Notes: generated by a model not told the origin, from the sequence alone. Positions 16,159 through 24,210 are shown, numbered from the stretch's first letter. The stretch: 25,020 nucleotides of DNA from JBCDBL01 sp039183635 (GCA_039183635.1 JBCDBL010000063.1:1-25020); one strand, 5' to 3'. Translations and numbers: made by a program.

Positions 16159-16540
16159 CGCAAGAGGTCGGCCATGTTATCGACAACACGCTCTAAAAAA
16201 TTAGACGGCGTTAAGGTCAGCCGGGCAAGAAGGGCCACGACGGCAAGCGGGCCGGACGCTTTGGACGGTTCGTTAACGCCAACGGCGTAACGTTCCATGA
16301 AAGCTTTTTAGCGCATTAGCATTACGCCGGAGTCGGCCGTACAGATAAATGCATTTAAAACAGTGCCTTACGATTCTTTTTTGAGTCGATGGATCGTGAG
16401 TGCGCTCAAGCATTCATCTTATTTTTAAATGCCCCGAACGGGTTATCGATCGGCTTGTTTGTTGCATAATAGGTCGATAAGAACCGGATAAATTCAGGGT
16501 GAAAGCCCCCTAGCGATTGTGAACAACTTTACGTCTGAAC
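16159..16540. other. Intergenic region and leader of the ligase operon
   Basis: No gene is seen. A bulged hairpin lies near 16271-16293 (ACGCC aac GGCGT core). The right half is more AT-rich and carries a sigma-54-like element at 16451-16466. The last 50 bases could fold: a GGGU-GAAA-GCCC tetraloop hairpin (16497-16508) lies inside a larger loop closed by TTCAG (16493-16497) and CTGAA (16535-16539), the latter one base before the ATG. The two stems share base 16497, so both cannot form in full at once. Confidence 0.5.
16451..16466 (+). promoter_or_regulatory. Second candidate sigma-54 (-24/-12) promoter
   Basis: GG at 16452-16453 and GC at 16464-16465 are exactly 10 bases apart and the -12 box reads TTGCA. 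Nine of 12 fixed consensus positions match, as in the element at 660-675. The predicted start near 16477 lies about 64 bases before the ATG at 16541. The alternative is a weak housekeeping promoter using CATAAT at 16465-16470. Confidence 0.4.
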
Positions 16541-16744
16541 ATGCAAACCCTGGTTTTCAGTATTTTCATCTTTCTAGCCGCTTACCTTACGCTGGAAATC
16601 GTGCTGTCGGAGATGCAGCAGCGGCGTTTGGGCGGTATTTTTAAGATTCGCGATTACGCAAAAGAAGTCGAACAAAAAGAAAAATCCAGAAGACCGCGTC
16701 GACGCTTCAGCGCGCTTTCTGCAACGGGCGATGAAGGCGAATAA
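16541..16744 (+). CDS. 67-residue membrane microprotein
   Basis: No known family is recognised. Residues 3-23 form one strongly hydrophobic helix (LVFSIFIFLAAYLTLEIVL), followed by EMQQRRLGGIFKIRDYAKEVEQ and a very basic stretch (KEKSRRPRRRF, about 47-57), giving an inside-facing C-terminal tail. The stop is 6 bases before the ligase-like gene start, so the two are almost certainly cotranscribed. No Shine-Dalgarno is visible before the ATG. It may be an accessory subunit of the ligase/polymerase, in the way small single-helix proteins assist other glycan-assembly enzymes; that is inference. Frame integrity, hydropathy pattern and spacing support a real gene. Confidence 0.6.
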   Translation: MQTLVFSIFIFLAAYLTLEIVLSEMQQRRLGGIFKIRDYAKEVEQKEKSRRPRRRFSALSATGDEGE

Positions 16745-16750
16745 CAAACG

Positions 16751-18103
16751 ATGTCGGCGATCCTCTTCCTCCTCTTTTTCGCCTTCACCTTAACGGCGTC
16801 TTTCTTCCGTCCCTTGGTCGGCGTATTCAGCTATACGATTTTCTCCGTCATGGCGCCGCAGATGAGCGTATGGGGCGAGCCGTCTTTGCCTTATATCATG
16901 TTGCTGGCCGTCGCTACGGTGATCGGCTTCGTATTTACGAAAGGGCCTAAATTTCCGCCGAACACGGCGGCAATGGTTTTTATGATCGCCCTTTTTGCGT
17001 GGATCGCCATCACCACGCAATTTGCGATTTTCCCCGATCAGGCCCAAAAGCACCTGACCCTTACAAGCAAAATGATGATGATGACGATTCTGATGGCGAC
17101 CCTCGTCAATACACGAGACCGTCAGCATGCATTGGTTTGGGTGTTTATGATCGCCGTCGGTTACCATATCGCATGGGCCGCATTGACAGGCGTCGCATCC
17201 GGCGGAAACGGCATCGTCATGGGGGATTTTTCAACCCAATTCAAAAGCTCCAACCCTTTCTCGCGCGTCGCTATATTGGCCGTCCCAATGCTGTATATCT
17301 TGTATAAGACATCGGCATCGCACCATATACGCCTCGCCTCGCTCGCCGGCATGTTGACCAGCGTCATGGCGGTTTTTGTATCAGGGTCCCGCGGCGGCTT
17401 TTTGGCGTTGGCTGTTCTTGCTGGATTCGCATGGCTTAAGTCCGATCGAAAAATCCTGACAGCGGTTTTATTCGCAGCGGCCGGGTACGCCATTATGACC
17501 TTCGCGCCGGACAACCAACTCGAACGGATTGGGCAAATTAGAGATTTTGAGGAAGTGTCCTCCGCCCAACAACGTTTTCAAGTTTGGGGGTATGGCTGGG
17601 AAATCGCCAAGCAAAACCCGATCACGGGCGGTGGGTTTGAAGTCTTTCGCGGCAACGATTTCCAAAAAGTCCACGCCGCACATAGCATTTACTTCGAACT
17701 TCTTGGCGAACACGGGTTTGTCGGATTTGGAATTTTCGCTCTGATGATCGGAGCGATGTTCCTCAATATGCTGAAAGTTTTAAAGCTCACGCGAGGCAAA
17801 CCGGAATGGATGTGGGAAAGAACAACCGCCGAGGCTATCATCATCGCCCTGTTGGCCTTCTTGGCGGGCGGCGTCACCATTAACCAGGCCTTTTGGCAAC
17901 CTGTTTACGTCATTTACGCCCTTGCAATCGCACTCTACGCTCGGGTGCGTAACGAGCTTGGAGAGAAAGCCCCCAAACAGCAGAAATCGTCGGGCGTCGC
18001 GACCGCAGGCGCCACAGCGCCAGCTTACGGCACGGAAAGCTTTGACAATGGCGGCTTCAAGGCGCAGCGCAAAATGAGGCGGCGGCGCTACACACGCTCT
18101 TAA
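16751..18103 (+). CDS. O-antigen ligase/polymerase-like protein, exosortase-A-associated type
   Basis: A 450-residue inner-membrane protein with about 10-12 helices. The N-terminal third (FFRPLVGVFSYTIFSVMAPQ, about 18-37, then a long loop and DRQHALVWVFMIAVGYHIAW, about 123-142) resembles the putative O-glycosylation ligases found with exosortase A. The Wzy_C/WaaL region follows: SGSRGGFLAL (about 211-220), QRFQVWGYGWEIAKQNPITGG cut across about 275-295, and HSIYFELLGEHGFVG (about 313-327) with the conserved large-loop His. Such enzymes join lipid-linked glycans to an acceptor or to each other. The tail (about 400-450) is basic and disordered. Its TAA stop is part of a repeat element at 18098-18120. 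Polymerase (Wzy) and ligase roles cannot be separated by sequence. Confidence 0.82.
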   Translation: MSAILFLLFFAFTLTASFFRPLVGVFSYTIFSVMAPQMSVWGEPSLPYIMLLAVATVIGFVFTKGPKFPPNTAAMVFMIALFAWIAITTQFAIFPDQAQKHLTLTSKMMMMTILMATLVNTRDRQHALVWVFMIAVGYHIAWAALTGVASGGNGIVMGDFSTQFKSSNPFSRVAILAVPMLYILYKTSASHHIRLASLAGMLTSVMAVFVSGSRGGFLALAVLAGFAWLKSDRKILTAVLFAAAGYAIMTFAPDNQLERIGQIRDFEEVSSAQQRFQVWGYGWEIAKQNPITGGGFEVFRGNDFQKVHAAHSIYFELLGEHGFVGFGIFALMIGAMFLNMLKVLKLTRGKPEWMWERTTAEAIIIALLAFLAGGVTINQAFWQPVYVIYALAIALYARVRNELGEKAPKQQKSSGVATAGATAPAYGTESFDNGGFKAQRKMRRRRYTRS

Positions 18104-18120
18104 AGCGTTTCCAGGCGAAG
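18098..18120 (+). repeat. Half REP-like element supplying the ligase stop codon
   Basis: These 23 bases occur again, identical and inverted, at 24866-24888. The run begins TCT, then the TAA stop codon of the ligase gene, then AGCGTTTCCAGGCGAAG. It matches one arm of the complete hairpin repeats at the right end of the window; the other arm is missing here. Confidence 0.75.
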
Positions 18121-18148
18121 CACATAGCAGATCCGTCGTCCGCAATTG

Positions 18149-18193
18149 CTAGAGCACGTCTCATTTAATTGGATTCACACGGGCGTGCTCTAG
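18149..18193. repeat. Palindromic intergenic repeat, likely bidirectional terminator
   Basis: CTAGAGCACG (18149-18158) and CGTGCTCTAG (18184-18193) form a perfect 10-bp stem around a 25-base AT-rich loop. The right arm contains the stop codon of the minus-strand gene at 18190. Similar AGAGCACG...CGTGCTCT elements are, as I recall, frequent between genes in Alphaproteobacteria. Its place between two convergent genes suits a transcription barrier in both directions, although no long T-run follows. Confidence 0.65.
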
Positions 18194-18573
18194 GCCCAGG
18201 CGCTCGGATCTGATGCAGCTTCTTCCGCCGCCAAAGCAGCGAGGTATACTTCCGTTTCCGATAGAAGCCATCCATCCACTTTCAAAACGCGGTTGGTGCG
18301 GTAATCATCTTCCACAGCCTCAGCGACCGCGATTGGCAGCGCAGTCTCATCGACACCGGCCAACCGGGCTTTAAGGACGCGTCGGACGTCTACCATGTCA
18401 GGCGCGCCGCGCGTTACAACCGCACGCCGGCAATGTTCAGCAAAAGGGGAGACGGCGCTTTCCCTTGACAGAACGCTAAAATCAAACGTTTCAGCCACTG
18501 AGCGCCCGGCAATCGACGTCAGCCCAACGGCAAGGCAAGACGCGCCAGCCATAAAACCTCTACGCGTCGTCAT
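18190..18573 (-). CDS. Small Tat-signal protein, partner of the GMC oxidoreductase
   Basis: A 127-residue protein. Residues 1-27 form a twin-arginine signal (TTRRGFM, then a mild hydrophobic stretch, cleavage probably after SVA). The mature part is small and helical and ends with DGWLLSETEVYLAALAA (about 100-116), a phrase like that in small subunits next to FAD-dependent dehydrogenases. Its ATG overlaps the stop of the GMC gene (ATGA, 18570-18573). In fructose and sorbitol dehydrogenase complexes a small Tat subunit carries the signal-less GMC subunit across the membrane, and the same job is inferred here. The stop codon lies in the palindromic repeat at 18149-18193. No cytochrome c subunit is nearby. 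Confidence 0.75.
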   Translation of the reverse strand: MTTRRGFMAGASCLAVGLTSIAGRSVAETFDFSVLSRESAVSPFAEHCRRAVVTRGAPDMVDVRRVLKARLAGVDETALPIAVAEAVEDDYRTNRVLKVDGWLLSETEVYLAALAAEEAASDPSAWA

Positions 18574-20171
18574 GCTGGCGCTCCCATTTTTTGTTTAAGA
18601 TGATCCGCAAGACGCACAGCCAAGGCGACCAAGGTCAAGGTTGGCGGAACGTGCCCCCCCGTTGGAAAAACCGAGCTGCCGCCGACATAAAAATTCTCCA
18701 TACCGAACACTTTTGCATTGGCGTCAACTACTCCCGTCTCAGGGCTTTTGGCCATACGGGTCGTTCCCATATGATGGTGCCCGTAACTCAGCTGTGAGCC
18801 CCAAATGCGCGTGTCGCGCTCCTTTAAAAGACGGAACCGGCCATGGCGGGACGCAGCAAAGTCCCGCCCCACCGCCTCGACAGCGCGCCAGACGCCTTCC
18901 TTTTCACTTTCCGGAACACGCCATTCGACAACGCTGCGGCGCAGACCAAGAGCATCGCGCTCCTCGCCCAAAGTAATCCTGTTTTGCCGATCCGGATACT
19001 GCTCAATCATCATGCTGGAGCCAAAACCGGTAAAGTCGTCGGCCTCTTTAAACAGTTTGCGACGAAACACTTGACGCGAAACGGCTTCGAGCACCATGTC
19101 AAAGTCCAAAACCATATTTTTAACATGGCGAAGCATATAATCCGGCGCGGCGCCATTCGATAAGCTATCCGTCATTAAGTGGTAAGATGATATGCCGTCA
19201 GATGCGTAGTATTTGTCCACCGGCATCAAAGGAACCCGAAGCCCTGGCGCGGCGTTTTCTTCTTGAGCCTTTTCTGTAAGCGCCATATATCCGATCCCAT
19301 TATTAGGATTATAGGATCGACCCGGAGCGTAAAGATTATATTTGGCGCGTTCCGCCGATGGCAAAATAAAAGCGAATTCCCCGAGGGGATGCTCCATAAA
19401 GTAGCGCCCAACGGCATCAAACTGGTCGCCAAGCTTATTGCCATGCTCAGCATTCCAAATCTTCAGCATACGGGCGTTCTCTATACCGCCCAGGCAAAGG
19501 CAAACATATTTCGCCTTGACGTCAAACGCGCCGCCGCCAATCACTTGCGCCCGTACAGTCTCAATGCGTGTTTGACCCGCATCAAGCGCCACGCTGTGCG
19601 CCGTTGCGTTTAAAACCAGATCGGCGTTCTTGGCGCTGGCCAAGTCCGGCGCCCAACGCTCGGCGAACCGCGTAGGCGGGCTCGCCTTGGTGATCTCCGT
19701 CTTCGCGAGGCCAAGTTTAAATGAAAGCTCCGGCGGCGGAGGCGTTACCGGCGCGTTGTAGATCGTCAAAATAGACTCAGCATCGATCTCACAATAAACG
19801 TTCGCACGCACGTATGCATCGTCGAGAGCCGCACGCTCGAACGGCCAACCGCTATTGGGGACCCAAGATCGAACCTTGAAGTCTTCTTCCGATAAGGGAC
19901 TGCAATTGCCTTCCCAATGGTTGGTGGCGCCGCCAAGATAGCGCAATCGAGACCATTGCGGATCCGGGAAGAATTCCGGAGAAGCCTCAGCGCGATAAAG
20001 GTCTTGCGCAGCATCGTCGTACTCAAGACCGCCGCTTTCCAAAACACAAACCTGAAAGCCGCCTTGCACCAATTCGCGCGCCAACGTTACGCCCGCAGCG
20101 CCAGCCCCAAGCACACAGATATCGGCGTCCAGAGTTGTTCCGCTTTCAAAATCACGCGCGTCCAATAACAC
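18570..20171 (-). CDS. GMC-family FAD-dependent oxidoreductase
   Basis: A 533-residue flavoprotein. The dinucleotide-binding motif GAGAAG is at 22-27 in LGAGAAGVTLARELV, with an ESGG acid soon after; RYLGGATNHWEGNC follows in the FAD-loop region. The GMC C-terminal domain has HHHMGTTRM (465-473), and GGHVPPTLTLVALAVRLADH (505-524) closes the flavin site with a His. A GTG at 20171 is preferred: GGGAG lies 7 bases upstream and the resulting MLLDARDFESGTTL fits the usual start of this group. The open frame to a TTG at 20216 is rejected. No signal peptide is present; the overlapping Tat gene probably exports it as a passenger. It should oxidise an alcohol or sugar; the substrate is unknown. Relation to the glycan locus is by position only. 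Confidence 0.85.
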   Translation of the reverse strand: MLLDARDFESGTTLDADICVLGAGAAGVTLARELVQGGFQVCVLESGGLEYDDAAQDLYRAEASPEFFPDPQWSRLRYLGGATNHWEGNCSPLSEEDFKVRSWVPNSGWPFERAALDDAYVRANVYCEIDAESILTIYNAPVTPPPPELSFKLGLAKTEITKASPPTRFAERWAPDLASAKNADLVLNATAHSVALDAGQTRIETVRAQVIGGGAFDVKAKYVCLCLGGIENARMLKIWNAEHGNKLGDQFDAVGRYFMEHPLGEFAFILPSAERAKYNLYAPGRSYNPNNGIGYMALTEKAQEENAAPGLRVPLMPVDKYYASDGISSYHLMTDSLSNGAAPDYMLRHVKNMVLDFDMVLEAVSRQVFRRKLFKEADDFTGFGSSMMIEQYPDRQNRITLGEERDALGLRRSVVEWRVPESEKEGVWRAVEAVGRDFAASRHGRFRLLKERDTRIWGSQLSYGHHHMGTTRMAKSPETGVVDANAKVFGMENFYVGGSSVFPTGGHVPPTLTLVALAVRLADHLKQKMGAPA

Positions 20172-20254
20172 GAACAGGCTCCCTTTTTGGCTCGCACTGC
20201 GCCTTTGCTGTTTCAAGTAAAAGCCACCGTTTCAGCCAAAACTTAAATATGGCT

Positions 20255-20285
20255 AAAAACCGAAGGCGCCATAGTGCGCCTTCGG
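20255..20285 (-). terminator. Intrinsic terminator, minus strand
   Basis: CCGAAGGCGC (20260-20269) and GCGCCTTCGG (20276-20285) pair perfectly across a 6-base loop, and on the minus strand the stem is followed by TTTTT (20259-20255). It would end transcripts running from the RTX side, or act as an attenuator in a long GMC leader, about 85 bases before the GMC start. Confidence 0.75.
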
Positions 20286-20640
20286 TGACGATGTTGCATC
20301 TAAAGGATAAAAAACCAAGGGATGACTATAAAAAACGCCCTGCTGAGACCAAGTTTTTCCCAAGTTTGAAGTCACGGTTCGCACTCTTACCGGACGCCAT
20401 GGTTTCGGCATGCGGCATTTTGATGTCCAATCAAACTTTAAGCAGAACGTTTAAAATATCTGGAAAATACGGCCGCAGGTTAGGCCCGCCCATTTTCAAA
20501 TGCGCGGCGGCGGTCACCGCAATCTTCAGCTTCCTGGAGCGCGTTGCGCGTGACCGTGGATCAGATGAAGGTCGTCTCACAGCGCTCAATACAAAATTCT
20601 AGAGCCTTTTGCCCGCTCACGACAAAGCCAAACAGCCCCA

Positions 20641-20666
20641 GGCGACGGGCTAAACCACCCGCCGCC
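20641..20666 (-). terminator. GC-rich hairpin after the RTX gene
   Basis: On the minus strand GGCGGCGGG, an 8-base loop and CCCGTCGCC form a 9-bp stem with one G-U pair, 44 bases after the RTX stop. No T-run follows, so it may be an mRNA 3' stabiliser or a weak terminator. Confidence 0.4.
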
Positions 20667-20709
20667 CCCTGATAATAAAGTCAGTTAAGGCTTGAAGCGC
20701 CAGCTTCAC

Positions 20710-23700
20710 TTAAAGCAAGACGCCGTCGAAACTATCGGTGGTCGCCGTCATCCCAAGTTGGACATAAATATCAAATGAGCCATCCGTAAAGCGCGCAAAC
20801 TGCTCACCGTTTATGGTTGTGTTCGAAAGACGGGTGGCGGCTCCGTCCAAAAGAACAACGTCATTGACGTCGCCATAAATTGTTAGGGAATTACCGCCCG
20901 TTGAGGATTTTGCTGAGGCGAAATCGAGCTCAATAATATCGAATTCCGTCCATGCGTCGCTCTCTTGATTGCGCAGGTCAAACGCCTCAATCCCGGTAAA
21001 ATCACCAGATTTCAGGTCAATCGTCGCCGTTCGCCAGCTTTGCAGCGCCACAGTGTCCGTGCCTGCGCCGCCATCAACGATGTCATTGTCCTGAAAATAA
21101 AGGATGTCGTCACCATCGCCGCCGTACATTTCATCGTCGCCGTCATTGCCGCGAATAACGTCGTCGCCGTCGCCGCCCCGCAAAACGTCGTCGCCAGCGT
21201 TCCCGAACAAGAAGTCATCGCCTTGCCCGCCATCGATAACATCATCGCCATCGCCGCCGTAAATAAGGTCAATGCCGCCTTTACCGGCCAAAGTATCGGA
21301 GCCGTCGCGGCCATGGATTAACTCATTGCCGTCCGCGCCGCCATAAACATTGGCCGCGGCGTCGCCAAGCACATAATTGGCGCGTTCCAAGGTCGACCCA
21401 TCCGCAAGAAGCGGCGCAACATCCCATTTTGATGTGCTTTGATCTTCCGTATCATATGTCACCTCAGAATGGGCGACGATGTAACCATAGGCCTGGATCG
21501 CATCGTGGGAGCCAGTTGCAGAAATAGTCGTTGCAACGGCGCCTTTTGACAGACCAGCGTACCCTGCCTGCCTATCGCTACCATTGATATAATCTTCCGT
21601 TAGCGCACCATTCGAGTAGTTGCCGTTAAAGAAGTCTTCCCATGTAGTATAAGGGTCGCCGTTTCCATCTTTAAAGTCAGCGCTGTATTGAGAGCCATAC
21701 CGAGGATCAAAACCAATGTCCTCGCTTATGAACCGCCCGGAGATGTAATTGTCCATAAGCTTTAGGACATCGGTCGCTTTCTCATTGCCGCGTTCTGCCA
21801 GAAGACCAAGCGACTGCACAATCATATCGAGTTGCCAAGGTCGCGTGTCATAAACGGAGGTTCCCGGGAAGGAGAAACCGGAAAGTTGGCCGTATATATC
21901 GGCTTTTTCATCGAAAACACGGAGCAACTCGTCCAAATTGTTATCCAAAATCCCGACAAAGTAGTCTCTCAGAGGGTCGTCATCCGGAAGGATGTAAACA
22001 GCATCCGATATATTACGGAACGCCCAGGCCGCGCTGCGCCATTGTCCATAGACAAAAAGGCCGTCGTCGCCATTGCGTGCAACCTCGGAATAGTAAGACA
22101 AGGTAAAAGATGTCTGAGCTGCAATCTCTTCAGCATAAAACTGTTCGCCCGTTAAAAGGTACGGCGCATAATTGTATGCTGGCTGGTGCGCCAGATCCAA
22201 AGCCCATTGCTGGTCTTGCGACAAAAGCGGATCATCGGTTTTAAACTGTTCGCCTTTGTTGGGCTTGGAGACGTAAATGGCCGGATGTTCAAGAACAGAA
22301 ACGTATTCGCCTGTCCCGGAATCTCTCAGATGCCATGGCGCACTCGCAGCAGCGTCAGCGCTTGAGATCATCGCATCGAATAGATCGGCGTCTTGTGAAA
22401 GAAGATAATGGATTTGGTAATCGGTATGAATACCAACAAAGTTACCAGAGGTTTGACCGGTGCCGGGCATATAGAGATGGTTTGCGCCAGTCTCCATCGG
22501 CGCATTTGTGAAGTTCGACCAATTCGCAATCAAATTGGCCTGAGCCGCCTCACTCAACGTGTAGGAATCGTCTAACCGCTGCACCGCGCCGCTGGACGCG
22601 AGATAATCGTAATCGAACGCGACATGAATGTCATCGTCGCCGCCGGACGCCCAATAGGATTCATGCCAGCGAGCGAATTTATTGTGCTCAACATTTTGAT
22701 GGTTTTCAATCGTAACGCCGTTTTGCTCCAGCGTTAAATCGTAGACCACATTGCCCAGTCCGTAATTGGTAAAGATGTTCTCATTGGCAACGACAACTTC
22801 GGTGCGAATATTTCCATCTGCGTACAAACGAATATTGAAGGTTGCGTCTATATGAGGCGATACCGTTTCTGTAATGCTGAATTCCGTGACATACTGCCCC
22901 TCCAACCACTTGTCTTCATTATCAATCTGGTTGGTGTTGATAGCATTCGTTAACAGTGCGCCAACATCGATCTCCACCGTTTGCGCGGGCGAGGCCGTCG
23001 TTGCTTCAAGATCAAACGTTGCTTTAAAATCGTAAGACGTACTCAAGAAGTCAGAAGCGCTCACGTTAGACGCGCCGCTCACTTGACCAAGGCCGATCGT
23101 CATTTGCACATCGCCATTGCCTGACAATTGCGGCGCCTTCACCGTCAATACGGCGTGTTTGACGGACCCGTCCTCGTAAGTGGCCTTAACATCCATCTGA
23201 ACGGGAATGTCTACGCCGTTAATGTTAGCGACCAGAGACTCATTCGCCGACGGCACATCGCCCTGGACGAAAGAAAGACCAAAAGTCTTGTAGGCGTCCG
23301 TTTGAGAAGACGAGGACAGATTCTCCAGCGTCATTGTGGTAATGACGCCCTCTTGAACGCCGTCGCCGGATTTGGCGTTGGTGGCCACTGGCACGAAAAG
23401 CTGACCGCCTGACGACAATTGATCCGCCAGATTTAAAATGCCCGACGGCGCGAGATCCTGGACTGCGGCCGGTATTTCGAAATCAGACGCGACCGTCTCT
23501 ATGACAGCTGGTTCAAACACGCTCCCTCCGCTCCCCTGTTGCCCGGAGGTCCCCCCTCCCTGGGGCGCATCATTAGGGGCGCCGGCGCTATTGTCTATAG
23601 GCTGCGTCGGCTCATTGTCTATAAGCTGCGTCGCCTCTTCTGTAAGCTGCGTCGCCTCATTCGCTTCCGCGGCACGTTTACTTTCCAAAACCTGGTTCAG

Positions 23701-24210
23701 AAATTGAAAACTCGCCGCCGACGGCGCCCCAGCTGTCGCGCCGTCGCTTTGTGCGGCCGCGGAAGGCGCAAGAGCGATCGCCACCTCGTCGGAAAAATCG
23801 AAGCCATTGACCTTAAAATCAAAATCGTCCGACAGATTAAGGGTGGAGAGGTCAAAGATTTGCGAATTAAAGAACGTGCCGGAGCCAACGGCCGTGTTGC
23901 TCTCGCCCTCGCCTTCCTCGTTTGTGCTTTGCACCTCCTGCGCGGCAGCGCCCGCCTCTTGTTCAGACGCCGCGCTCTCACCGGACGGCGCAGCGTCGCC
24001 TTGCGCCCCCGCCGCGTCTTCGGACTCACTCGTTCCTGCGGCCGTTGCAACCTGCTCCAAACGCACCTGCATTGCAGCGCTCGGGGCGAAAGCGACAAAC
24101 GCCTCCGAATCTCCGCCCGTTAAGAGCCGATAAAGCGTCGCCGCCCCCTCCGGATCAACATCCAAAAAATCTTCCCAGAACGTTTCGAGATTGAAGTAAT
24201 CGCTGATCAT
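20710..24210 (-). CDS. Large RTX protein with PcRGLX/YetA-like barrel domain
   Basis: A 1,166-residue protein with no N-terminal signal, in line with type I secretion. Residues 1-50 form a short, apparently ordered start; 51-250 are low-complexity (Ala, Glu, Gln, Ser) with a TQL/TQP repeat near 187-207. Residues about 288-375 contain KTFGLSFVQGDVP and YEDGSVKHAVLTV, the pattern of the N-terminal RIFT barrel in PcRGLX/YetA-type proteins, some of which degrade pectic polysaccharides. Residues about 400-950 are Trp- and Tyr-rich and may form a helical toroid catalytic domain. Residues 957-1054 carry about eleven GGxGxDxxx-type calcium-binding nonapeptides, and 1055-1166 are the usual C-terminal secretion region. 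ATG 24210 has AGGTG 5 bases upstream. A role in cutting or remodelling the exported glycan is inferred; activity and secretion genes are not shown here. Confidence 0.85.
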   Translation of the reverse strand: MISDYFNLETFWEDFLDVDPEGAATLYRLLTGGDSEAFVAFAPSAAMQVRLEQVATAAGTSESEDAAGAQGDAAPSGESAASEQEAGAAAQEVQSTNEEGEGESNTAVGSGTFFNSQIFDLSTLNLSDDFDFKVNGFDFSDEVAIALAPSAAAQSDGATAGAPSAASFQFLNQVLESKRAAEANEATQLTEEATQLIDNEPTQPIDNSAGAPNDAPQGGGTSGQQGSGGSVFEPAVIETVASDFEIPAAVQDLAPSGILNLADQLSSGGQLFVPVATNAKSGDGVQEGVITTMTLENLSSSSQTDAYKTFGLSFVQGDVPSANESLVANINGVDIPVQMDVKATYEDGSVKHAVLTVKAPQLSGNGDVQMTIGLGQVSGASNVSASDFLSTSYDFKATFDLEATTASPAQTVEIDVGALLTNAINTNQIDNEDKWLEGQYVTEFSITETVSPHIDATFNIRLYADGNIRTEVVVANENIFTNYGLGNVVYDLTLEQNGVTIENHQNVEHNKFARWHESYWASGGDDDIHVAFDYDYLASSGAVQRLDDSYTLSEAAQANLIANWSNFTNAPMETGANHLYMPGTGQTSGNFVGIHTDYQIHYLLSQDADLFDAMISSADAAASAPWHLRDSGTGEYVSVLEHPAIYVSKPNKGEQFKTDDPLLSQDQQWALDLAHQPAYNYAPYLLTGEQFYAEEIAAQTSFTLSYYSEVARNGDDGLFVYGQWRSAAWAFRNISDAVYILPDDDPLRDYFVGILDNNLDELLRVFDEKADIYGQLSGFSFPGTSVYDTRPWQLDMIVQSLGLLAERGNEKATDVLKLMDNYISGRFISEDIGFDPRYGSQYSADFKDGNGDPYTTWEDFFNGNYSNGALTEDYINGSDRQAGYAGLSKGAVATTISATGSHDAIQAYGYIVAHSEVTYDTEDQSTSKWDVAPLLADGSTLERANYVLGDAAANVYGGADGNELIHGRDGSDTLAGKGGIDLIYGGDGDDVIDGGQGDDFLFGNAGDDVLRGGDGDDVIRGNDGDDEMYGGDGDDILYFQDNDIVDGGAGTDTVALQSWRTATIDLKSGDFTGIEAFDLRNQESDAWTEFDIIELDFASAKSSTGGNSLTIYGDVNDVVLLDGAATRLSNTTINGEQFARFTDGSFDIYVQLGMTATTDSFDGVLL
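21049..21342 (-). repeat. RTX nonapeptide-repeat coding block
   Basis: Ninety-eight codons for a run of GGxGxDxxx units (for example YGGDGDDVI, RGGDGDDVI, YGGDGDDIL) near the C-terminus of the large protein. Such units bind calcium as a parallel beta-roll, which folds the protein after export. Confidence 0.9.
23591..23659 (-). repeat. Three in-frame short tandem repeats in the RTX gene
   Basis: Units of 24, 24 and 21 bases share the core GCTGCGTCG followed by CTC on the plus strand and encode TQL/TQP-containing repeats such as ATQLIDNEPTQPIDN. All are multiples of three, so copy-number change would alter linker length without breaking the frame. Confidence 0.7.

Larger units (their letters stand above)
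20172..20709. other. Intergenic region between RTX and GMC genes
   Basis: No supported gene in 538 bases. It holds a strong minus-strand terminator at 20255-20285, 425 bases beyond the RTX stop, and a GC-rich hairpin at 20641-20666, only 44 bases beyond that stop. Plus-strand frames here are open in places but lack ribosome-binding sites and read through the terminator. The stretch between the two hairpins is unexplained. Confidence 0.55.

Noticed and set aside
20135..20602. Plus-strand open frame of up to 155 residues between the GMC and RTX genes
   Set aside because: It overlaps the GMC start, reads through a clear terminator hairpin, has no ribosome-binding site and its translation has no domain-like or membrane pattern.
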